DNA of 44,520 nucleotides from 2-02-FULL-66-22 sp964576535 (lineage in GTDB: Bacteria > Methylomirabilota > Methylomirabilia > Methylomirabilales > 2-02-FULL-66-22). Shown here in pieces: positions 23,419 through 30,254 of the stretch. Location: assembly GCA_964576535.1 (NCBI GenBank), contig CAZNWB010000014.1, positions 1 to 44,520 of the forward strand, in the 5' to 3' direction. The stretch's first letter is position 1. The number at the start of each line of letters is the position of its first letter. The notes below the pieces were generated by a model. The model saw only the letters and a program-made list of their open reading frames with translations, was not told the DNA's origin and ran no database searches. The position numbers were made by a program, and so were the translations under genes.

Positions 23419-25548
23419 ATGACCTCGCGAGTTCTGACCACGCCGCGCCCCCATGGGGACCCAGCCGATGTCGGGCCCGACCCGGCGCAAGCGCCGGGGA
23501 CCCAGCCGACCCCGGACCGGGACCCAGCCGACCCCGGACCGTCGGCGGGTCGGCCGGGTGCGCCCGTCGGCTGGGTGCCCCCTCGTCGGCTGGGTGCCCC
23601 GGCCGGGGAGGCCGCCCTCGATCGCGCCATTCAGGAGGTGGGGGAGATCCTGCTCAGCCAACAGGACCCGGCCGGCTACTGGGTCCACGAGCTGGAGGCG
23701 GATGCCACCCTCACCTCGGAGTACCTCTTGCTCCGCCGGTGGCTGGGGATCGCCGACCCGGCAACCGAGGCCAAGGCGGTCCGGCACCTGAAGGCCGTCC
23801 AGCTTGCCGCCGGGGGCTGGCCGATCTATCACAACGGGCCGGCCAATCTCAGCGCCACGGTCAAGGCCTATTTCGCCCTGAAGCTGGCGGGGGTGCCATC
23901 CGAGGCCCCCGAGATGCTCCGGGCGCGCCAGACGGTGCTGGAGCTGGGTGGGATCACGAAGGTCAACGTCTTTACCCGGATCCTCCTGGCGCTCTTCGGC
24001 GAGTTCGACTGGCAGGGGGTCCCCTGCATGCCGGTGGAGATCTGCCTGCTCCCCCGGTGGTTCTATTTCAACCTCTATCAGATCTCCTACTGGTCCCGGA
24101 CCGTGCTGGTGCCGCTGCTGATCATCTTCGCCCATCGGCCGGTCCGGCCCGTCCCGCGCTTTGCCAGATTGGACGAGCTGTACCTGGAGCCCCGGGAACT
24201 GGCGACCTACTCCCTCCCGCGGGACCCCGAGCTCTTCACCTGGCGGAACGTTTTCCTGGTGGTGGACCGCCTCCTGCGGATCCACGATCGCTTCGTGCCC
24301 CGCTCATTCCGGTGGCCCGCGATCGAGGTGGCGACCCGCTGGTTGCTGGAGCGGATGCAGGGTGAGGGAGGCCTCGGCGGCATCTTCCCCGCCATGGCGA
24401 ACTCGGTGATCGCCCTCACCTGTCTCGGGTATCCCCTGGACCATCCGGCCGTGCGCAAGGCGCTGGCGGAGATCGATGCGCTCCGGATCGAGACGGCCGA
24501 CACCCTCCGGGTACAGCCATGCCTGTCGCCGGTGTGGGACACGGCCCTGACCATCAACGCGCTCATCGAGGCGGGCCTTCCATCCGATCATCCGGCCCTG
24601 GTCAGGGCAGGGGCATGGCTGCTCGCCAAGCAGACGCACCGCTCGGGGGATTGGCGGCTGAAATCGCCCGGGACGGAACCGGGCGGCTGGGCCTTCCAGT
24701 TCGAGAACGAGTTCTACCCCGACGTGGATGACACGGCGGTGGTGCTGATGGGGCTCCGGAAGATCCGGGTCGCGGACGAGGAGGCCAAGACCCGCGCCAT
24801 CGCCCGCGGGCTGAACTGGGTTCTCGCCCAGCAGGGCAGCGACGGCGGGTGGGGGGCGTACGACAAGGACAACGACCGGATGGTCTTCAACCGGATCCCC
24901 TTCGCCGACCATGGCGCCCTCATGGATCCCAGCACCGAGGACCTGGCGGGTCGCGTCCTGGAGGCGTTCGGGTACCTGGGGTTCCGCCCGGACGAGCCGG
25001 CGGCGGCCAAAGCCCTCACCTTTCTCAAGGCGCGCCAGTGCTGGGACGGCTCCTGGTACGGCCGGTGGGGGGGCAACTACCTCTATGGCACCTGGTCGGT
25101 GCTGGCCGGTCTCGCCGCCGTCGGTGAGGACCTAGAGGCGCCCTACGTCCGCAAGGCCGTAGCCTGGCTCTTGACCCGGCAGAATCCCGACGGCGGATGG
25201 GGCGAGTCCTGCTACTCCTACGACGATCCCCGAACCGCCGGCATGGGCAAGAGCACGGCGTCGCAGACGGCGTGGGCCCTGATGGGCCTCTTGTACGCGG
25301 GCGAGGCGGGATCCCCCGCCGTCGTCCGAGGGATCCGATTCCTGCTGGAGACCCGGGCGCCGCATGGACTCTGGGACGAGCGGGAATTCACGGGCACGGG
25401 ATTTCCGCGGGTCTTCTACCTGCGGTATCACGGCTACGCCCGATACTTCCCCCTCTGGGCCCTGGCGCTGTATCGGCGGTGTCTGCAGGACAACGGGGCC
25501 CGGCAGGCATCCGTCACCCGCCTCCGGGCGGCCGACCTGCGCCGGTGA
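23419..25548 (+). CDS. shc: Squalene-hopene cyclase
   Basis: The 709-residue protein cyclises squalene to hopene/hopanol at the inner membrane. The general-acid motif DVDD (Asp435-x-Asp437-Asp438, followed by TAVVLMGL) is intact. QW-type repeats are visible, such as QQGSDGGWGAYDKDND, RQCWDGSWYGRWGGNY and RQNPDGGWGESCYSYDD, as is the N-terminal QQDPAGYWVHELEADATLTSEYLLL segment. Typical cyclases are 630-680 residues. The first ~62 residues here are a Pro/Gly/Ala-rich low-complexity stretch encoded by repeated GACCCAGCCGA/TCGGCTGGGTG DNA, so the real enzyme begins near AALDRAIQEVGE. It lies between hpnH and hpnG. Confidence 0.95.
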   Translation: MTSRVLTTPRPHGDPADVGPDPAQAPGTQPTPDRDPADPGPSAGRPGAPVGWVPPRRLGAPAGEAALDRAIQEVGEILLSQQDPAGYWVHELEADATLTSEYLLLRRWLGIADPATEAKAVRHLKAVQLAAGGWPIYHNGPANLSATVKAYFALKLAGVPSEAPEMLRARQTVLELGGITKVNVFTRILLALFGEFDWQGVPCMPVEICLLPRWFYFNLYQISYWSRTVLVPLLIIFAHRPVRPVPRFARLDELYLEPRELATYSLPRDPELFTWRNVFLVVDRLLRIHDRFVPRSFRWPAIEVATRWLLERMQGEGGLGGIFPAMANSVIALTCLGYPLDHPAVRKALAEIDALRIETADTLRVQPCLSPVWDTALTINALIEAGLPSDHPALVRAGAWLLAKQTHRSGDWRLKSPGTEPGGWAFQFENEFYPDVDDTAVVLMGLRKIRVADEEAKTRAIARGLNWVLAQQGSDGGWGAYDKDNDRMVFNRIPFADHGALMDPSTEDLAGRVLEAFGYLGFRPDEPAAAKALTFLKARQCWDGSWYGRWGGNYLYGTWSVLAGLAAVGEDLEAPYVRKAVAWLLTRQNPDGGWGESCYSYDDPRTAGMGKSTASQTAWALMGLLYAGEAGSPAVVRGIRFLLETRAPHGLWDEREFTGTGFPRVFYLRYHGYARYFPLWALALYRRCLQDNGARQASVTRLRAADLRR
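23455..23608 (+). repeat. Intergenic-type repeat DNA inside the start of shc
   Basis: GACCCAGCCGA occurs at 23458, 23499 and 23521, and its complement TCGGCTGGGTG at 23567 and 23586, forming inverted clusters. The same paired words occur in intergenic DNA at 15752-15789. The frame stays open across them, adding residues ~13-63 to the cyclase. Confidence 0.8.
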
Positions 25549-25564
25549 ACTTGCAGGCGCGCAA

Positions 25565-25709
25565 CCGACAACTGACAACCGACAACNNNNNNNNNNNNNN
25601 NNNNNNNNNNNNNNNNNNNNNNNNNNNNNNNNNNNNNNNNNNNNNNNNNNNNNNNNNNNNNNNNNNNNNNNNNNNNNNNNNNNNNNTGTCGGTTGTCGGT
25701 TTTCAATTG
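25565..25709. repeat. Inverted period-7 array (CCGACAA) split by an assembly gap
   Basis: CCGACAA-CTGACAA-CCGACAA (25565-25586) faces TGTCGGT-TGTCGGT-TTTCAAT (25687-25709) across 100 N (25587-25686). The arms are complementary, so the assembler probably failed at a hairpin. The same words form the array at 33549-33669. The gap length is arbitrary. Confidence 0.75.
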
Positions 25710-25840
25710 AAGGTCGAGGAGGGACTCCATCCTCTGGCCCCTTCCAGTTCAGCACTCTCCGACGGAACGCTCCTGGGCGCACCGGCCCGTTCCCCTGGTC
25801 TCCAGGTCTCCTACAGCCGACGGTGCTGGGTAGGTCGTCG

Positions 25841-26623
25841 GTGGAGCACCCGATCGCCATCGTGGTGGCCCTGGGGGAGGAGCGCCGGGCCCTCCAGCCT
25901 GCCCTGACGTCTCCGCTCCACTGGTGGAGCGAGGGGTTCCACGCCGTTTCGGGTCGGTCCGCGGGACATGCCGTCGTCCTGATCCAGGCAGGTATCGGTC
26001 GGGAGCCTGCCCGCCGCGCCCTCCTGGCAGCGGCGCACTGGCTGGAGTTCTGCGCCGCGTGGTCCCTGGGCTTTGCCGGGGGTCTCACGGACCAGCTCAA
26101 CCCGGGTGAGCTCGTGTGCCCTTCCATCCTCCTGCTCGACGACGGCCTCAGCGGCAGGTCCTTCCCCGCTGCCCCAGCCCAGGCGGAGGTCCGGGCCGCC
26201 CTTTCCGCGGCGGGGATTCCATGCCGCGATGGGGCCGTCCTGACCGTGGATACTCCTGTGCGGACGCCGGAGGCGAAACGGGAGGCGCACCGCCGCACCG
26301 GGGCTGTCGCGGTGGATATGGAAGCGGCCGGCGTGGCGGAGGCCGCGAGGGAGCTCGGCATTCCCTGGCTAGCCATCAAGGCGATCGTAGACGGCGTGGA
26401 TGACCCGCTGCCAGAGTTTATGGCCGGCTGCACGGGGCCGCGGGGTGACATCCGCTGGCGCGGTGTCCTCGCCAGCCTGCTCGCGAGCGGCAAACGACGA
26501 CGAACCCTGATCCGCCTGGGCCGAGCCTCGCGCCAGGCGAGCCGTCGGCTCCGACGCTGTCTGGGAGTGGTCGTGGGGGCCGGGGTTACCTTGACGCCAC
26601 GGGACGGGTCCAGTAGGATTTAG
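25841..26623 (+). CDS. hpnG: Adenosylhopane nucleosidase/phosphorylase HpnG
   Basis: The ~260-residue protein has the purine nucleoside phosphorylase/MTA-nucleosidase-like fold: IAIVVALGEERRAL at the N terminus, LIQAGIGREPARRAL (~45-60), WSLGFAGGLTDQLNPGELV (~72-90) and the substrate-site acidic motif AVAVDMEAAGVAEAA (~157-171). HpnG removes adenine from adenosylhopane to give ribosylhopane, the step after HpnH. The GTG at 25841 with GGTAGG upstream is taken as start; an in-frame GTG at 25823 is possible. Its C-terminal tail (~215-260) is Arg-rich low complexity. The upstream region is shortened by the sequence gap. Confidence 0.85.
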   Translation: MEHPIAIVVALGEERRALQPALTSPLHWWSEGFHAVSGRSAGHAVVLIQAGIGREPARRALLAAAHWLEFCAAWSLGFAGGLTDQLNPGELVCPSILLLDDGLSGRSFPAAPAQAEVRAALSAAGIPCRDGAVLTVDTPVRTPEAKREAHRRTGAVAVDMEAAGVAEAARELGIPWLAIKAIVDGVDDPLPEFMAGCTGPRGDIRWRGVLASLLASGKRRRTLIRLGRASRQASRRLRRCLGVVVGAGVTLTPRDGSSRI

Positions 26624-26627
26624 GCAC

Positions 26628-27188
26628 TTGTGCGCGTATTCCAGTTGCCCACCCTGGAGGACCCAAAGGATTCGTACCCCGCGTGCATGGCTGTTTGGCG
26701 GCCTGCTGGTCGGTATGCTCTGGCTTGGCGCCGGATGTGCTGGTGCGCGGGTCGTCCAGGGAATGTATCTTGATTCTGGGAACCGCTACCAGATTCGCCT
26801 CCCCGCTGCACCTTGGATCTCCATCTCCCTGGACGGCGCTGCGTTGTCCTTTCGGCAGCCGGCTCTCCAGGCGGCTATAGCGTTCAGCGTGGAGTGTAAC
26901 TCTCCGGAGCCCGGGGAACTCCCCTGGGTGGCCCGCCACCTGTTCTTCGGGTTGCGGGAGAAACAGATCCAGAGGCGCGAGCAGGCTTCCCTGCATGGCG
27001 CCGAGGGCGTCCGCACATGGCTCGTGGCCGAGCTGGATGGCGTACCCGTGGCGGTCGAAGGCGTCACCGCGCGGCGCGGGGAGTGCCTGTACGACTTCAT
27101 GTACGTCGCGCCACCGGCTACCTTTGCCCGGGGCCAGTCCGATTTCCAGACCTTCGTGGAAAGCTGGTCTCCCCTCCCCGGGGAGTGA
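26628..27188 (+). CDS. Putative lipoprotein of unknown function between hpnG and mlaE
   Basis: The 186-residue product has a hydrophobic N-terminal stretch (WLFGGLLVGMLWLGAGC) ending in a possible lipidation cysteine (Cys37), although glycine rather than leucine is at -3. The mature part, about 150 residues, is soluble and mixed alpha/beta (YQIRLPAAPWISISLDG, GVRTWLVAELDGVPVAVEG, FQTFVESW near the end) and resembles small exported proteins often annotated as hypothetical. The start codon is uncertain: TTG at 26628 is the longest option. It lies only four bases after hpnG and before mlaE, so it may be co-transcribed with lipid synthesis and transport genes. Confidence 0.65.
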   Translation: MCAYSSCPPWRTQRIRTPRAWLFGGLLVGMLWLGAGCAGARVVQGMYLDSGNRYQIRLPAAPWISISLDGAALSFRQPALQAAIAFSVECNSPEPGELPWVARHLFFGLREKQIQRREQASLHGAEGVRTWLVAELDGVPVAVEGVTARRGECLYDFMYVAPPATFARGQSDFQTFVESWSPLPGE

Positions 27189-27200
27189 GGGACTCGAAGA

Positions 27201-27352
27201 GAACCACAGAAGCCAAGAGAGGAACCAATATTATCCACAGATTACCCTTCGGCAAGCTCAGGGCCCCGAGCCCCGCCGGTGGCGGGGTCGAGGGGCGCAG
27301 ATTGCGCAGATTTTCCTTCGCGGCTCACGACTCTCGGCTCTCGGCTCTCAGT
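27201..27352. repeat. Repeat-derived intergenic DNA before mlaE
   Basis: It contains TTATCCACAGAT and CGCAGATTGCGCAGATTTT words shared with 8766-8820, around a GCCCCGAGCCCCGCCGGTGGCGGGG palindrome. A short period-7 array (GGCTCAC, GACTCTC, GGCTCTC, GGCTCTC) follows at 27322-27352. No gene is supported. Confidence 0.6.
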
Positions 27353-27362
27353 TGGTGATGTG

Positions 27363-28157
27363 ATGGCGGCGATCAGTAATCTCCCGCAGGACCTGGGACG
27401 GCGGGTCCAGCTGTTCCTCACCGACCTGGGGGGCATGTCCCTCCTGGCCGGCCGGACCATCTACGATGCGGTGACCCCGCCGTACGGTCCCAGGCTGCTG
27501 GTAGCCCAGATGGACCAGATCGCCGTGCGCTCGGTCTCCATCGTCGGGGTCGCCGGGCTTTTTGTCGGGCTGGTGCTGGCGCTCCAGACGGCCTACGGCC
27601 TGTCCCGCTTCGGCGCCAAGGGGACCGTGGGGATCATCGTCGGCCTGAGCATGGTGCGGGAGCTGGGGCCGGTGGTCACGGCCATCCTCGTCGGGGGCCG
27701 CGTCGGTTCGGGATTCACGGCCGAACTCGGCTCCATGAAGGTCACGGAGCAGATCGACGCCATGCGGGCCTTGGGGGTCAACCACATCAAGAAGCTGGTG
27801 GTGCCCCGGGTGCTGGTCACCATGCTGGCGATGCCGATGCTGACGGTGATCGCGGATGCCCTGGGGATCTTCGGAGGCATGGTGATCTCGCAGCACGAGT
27901 TCAACGTGGATTACCATCTCTACTCCAACACCATCAGGCAGTACGTAGAGCTTGCAGACATGCTGGACGGCCTGGGGAAGACGGTGGTCTTCGGATTCCT
28001 CATCGGGGTGGTGGGGTGCTACAACGGCCTCACGACCCGGGGCGGGACAGAGGGGTTGGGGCGGGCCACGACGGGGACGGTGGTGACGTCCTCGCTCCTG
28101 GTGTTCATCTCCGACTTCTTCATGACGAAATTCTTCTGGTGGCTGGGGGGGTGGTGA
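27363..28157 (+). CDS. mlaE: ABC transporter permease MlaE
   Basis: The 264-residue membrane protein is the permease of the Mla/Mce-type phospholipid transporter. It has about five helices and the family signatures VGLVLALQTAYGLSRFGA (~62-80), RELGPVVTAILVGGRVGSGFTAELGSM (~99-125) and MRALGVNHIKKLVVPRVL. It forms the inner-membrane channel with MlaF (ATPase) and the MlaD ring, moving lipids between the inner and outer membrane. It overlaps mlaF (GTGA). It lies directly after the hopanoid genes, which suggests that hopanoids or bound phospholipids may be its cargo. Confidence 0.92.
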   Translation: MAAISNLPQDLGRRVQLFLTDLGGMSLLAGRTIYDAVTPPYGPRLLVAQMDQIAVRSVSIVGVAGLFVGLVLALQTAYGLSRFGAKGTVGIIVGLSMVRELGPVVTAILVGGRVGSGFTAELGSMKVTEQIDAMRALGVNHIKKLVVPRVLVTMLAMPMLTVIADALGIFGGMVISQHEFNVDYHLYSNTIRQYVELADMLDGLGKTVVFGFLIGVVGCYNGLTTRGGTEGLGRATTGTVVTSSLLVFISDFFMTKFFWWLGGW

Positions 28158-28990
28158 GCGTGGGGTCCAGGGCCATCGCCGTGGAGGGCTCGCGGCCGGG
28201 GACCGGCGCCCAGGCAGGCGACTTGGCGGGCGCCCAGGGGGGCGCCGGGGCCACGCCGGCCGTGGAACTCCGGGGGGTATTCAAGACCTTCGAGGGGAAC
28301 CAGGTCCTCCGGGGATTGGACCTGGCCGTCCGGCCGGGTGAATCCATCACCATCATCGGGGGCAGCGGCACGGGCAAGAGCGTTCTCCTGCGGCTGATCA
28401 TCGGCCTCCTGAGGCCGGAGGCGGGCCAGATCCTGCTGGAAGGTCAGGACATCGTGCCCCTCCGGGAACGGGAACTCCTCCGGGTGCGCCGGAAGGTGGG
28501 GTTGGTCTTTCAGGGATCCGCCCTCTTCGATTCCCTGTCCGTGGGCGAGAACGTGGCCTACGCCCTGCGGGAGCACACGGCCTGGGACGAGGAGAAGATT
28601 CGTGCCCGGGTGCGGGAGGTACTGGACATGGTGGGACTGGGGAACATCGATGGCGTGGAACCAGCGGAGCTGTCGGGGGGCATGCGGAAACGCGTGGCCG
28701 TGGCCCGGGCCATCGCCCATCCTCCGCGGATCCTCCTGTACGACGAGCCGACCACCGGCCTGGATCCCAGCAACGTGGAGAAGGTCAACGACCTGATCCT
28801 GAACCTGAAGGAGAAGCTGGGGGTGACCTCGGTGGTGGTGACTCACGACATGCCGAGCGCCCTGAAGGTGTCCGACCGGCTGGCCATGCTGCATGAAGGC
28901 CGGATCGCGGCCATCGGCACGCCGGAGGAGATTCAGGCAACCCACCAATCCTTGATCCGGGACTTCATCGAAGGGCGCGTGGAGGGATGA
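28154..28990 (+). CDS. mlaF: ABC transporter ATP-binding protein MlaF
   Basis: The ~278-residue ATPase has Walker A GGSGTGKS (Lys75), signature LSGGMRKRVAVARA and Walker B ILLYDEPTTGLDP. The LSGGMRKRV form of the signature is typical of MlaF/Mce-associated ATPases. It powers lipid transfer through MlaE. The GTG start at 28154 overlaps the mlaE stop; GTG at 28160 is an alternative. An N-terminal extension of ~30 Gly/Ala-rich residues precedes the ATPase core. mlaD follows eight bases after the stop. Confidence 0.92.
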   Translation: MSVGSRAIAVEGSRPGTGAQAGDLAGAQGGAGATPAVELRGVFKTFEGNQVLRGLDLAVRPGESITIIGGSGTGKSVLLRLIIGLLRPEAGQILLEGQDIVPLRERELLRVRRKVGLVFQGSALFDSLSVGENVAYALREHTAWDEEKIRARVREVLDMVGLGNIDGVEPAELSGGMRKRVAVARAIAHPPRILLYDEPTTGLDPSNVEKVNDLILNLKEKLGVTSVVVTHDMPSALKVSDRLAMLHEGRIAAIGTPEEIQATHQSLIRDFIEGRVEG

Positions 28991-28997
28991 GGCGACC

Positions 28998-30154
28998 ATG
29001 ACGGAACGGCAGATGCAAGTGCGGATCGGCATCCTGGTCCTCGCGGCCATCCTGCTCTTCATGGGGTTTGTCCTCTCCATCGGAAAACGGAGTGCCTTAT
29101 TCGAGGAGCGGTACTCCCTCTGGACCTCGTTCATCTCCACAGAGGGGCTGGCCGCGGGGGCGCCGATTCGGCTGGCGGGGGTCCCCGTGGGCAACGTCAC
29201 CCGGATCAGCTTCGGCCGCGATCCGAAGGACCGGCGCATCGTCGTGACCCTGGCCGTCGAGCGGAGGGTCCAGGACCGGATCCGCGAGGACTCGGTGGCC
29301 AGCATCGGGACCATCGGCCTCGTGGGGGACAAGGTGATGGACATCACGGTGGGGAGCCACGACCGCCCGCCGCTCCCGCCCGGGGGACGACTGGGCAGTG
29401 TGGACCCGACCGACTATTCCCAGCTGCTGCAGAAGGGCGATGTGATCTTGGAGCACGTGGGCCGGATCAGCGCTTCTTTGGATGAATTCCTGGCCGGCGG
29501 CGAGTCGGCCCCGGGCAAGCAGAACCTGAACGAGGCTATCCGATCGCTCAGGAACACGCTGGTGGAAGTGGAGAAGGGGGAAGGATTGCTCCACGATATC
29601 ATCTACGGGCGGGAGGGAGCCGAGCTCCTGGCCCGGGCGGACCGCACCGTGGCGTCCCTGGAGCGCGTCGTGCAGGCCATCGAGAAGGAGCGGGGTCTCC
29701 TGCACGCGCTGATCTACACCCCCCAGGAGGAGTCCGTGGGACGGCTCACGCGGGCCCTGGCGGGGCTGGAGGACCTCGTGCGCGAGGCGCGGGAGGGCCG
29801 CGGCCTGTTGCGGGCGCTGATCTATGACCCCGAAGGGGGCGAGCTCATCGCCCGCCTCGGCCGGGCCGGCGAGCAGCTGGAGGGGCTGGTGCGGTCGGTC
29901 CGCGAGGGCCAGGGCCTGGTCCCGGCGCTGCTCTTTGACCCGGAGAGCGCCAAGTTGATGGAGGACATCAAGACGGCGGCGGCGGCGGCCAAGACTCTGA
30001 CGGCGGACCTGCAGGTGATCACCGGCCGGCTCCGCCAGGGCGAGGGGACGCTCGGCGCCCTGCTGGAGGATCCCACGGTGTACGAGGACTTGTCGGCGCT
30101 GCTGCGCGGTGCGAACCGGAGCACCCTGCTCCGCAGCCTCATCCGCTCCACCCG
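28998..30154 (+). CDS. mlaD: MlaD/MCE-domain protein with C-terminal tandem repeats (3' end lost in gap)
   Basis: The visible 385 residues comprise one membrane helix (~9-27), an MCE domain (~37-118, with AGAPIRLAGVPVGNVTRI and IGLVGDKVMDI) and a long C-terminal helical region. That region contains at least four tandem units of about 40 residues, each built around G-x-G-L-L-x-A-L-I-Y-[DT]-P (GEGLLHDIIYGREG, ERGLLHALIYTPQE, GRGLLRALIYDPEG, GQGLVPALLFDPES, GEGTLGALLEDPTV). MCE proteins form hexameric lipid-conducting rings or tubes; such a tail could extend a channel across the periplasm. The gene runs into 100 N; its end is missing. It is the third gene of the mlaE-F-D operon. Confidence 0.88.
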
Positions 30155-30254
30155 NNNNNNNNNNNNNNNNNNNNNNNNNNNNNNNNNNNNNNNNNNNNNN
30201 NNNNNNNNNNNNNNNNNNNNNNNNNNNNNNNNNNNNNNNNNNNNNNNNNNNNNN
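30155..30254. other. Assembly gap of 100 N between mlaD and the GH57 gene
   Basis: The gap hides the end of mlaD and the first residues of the GH57 gene. The frame happens to stay open across it, so automatic translation gives a false fusion. Unlike the rpiA gap, no shared flank is visible. Confidence 0.9.
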
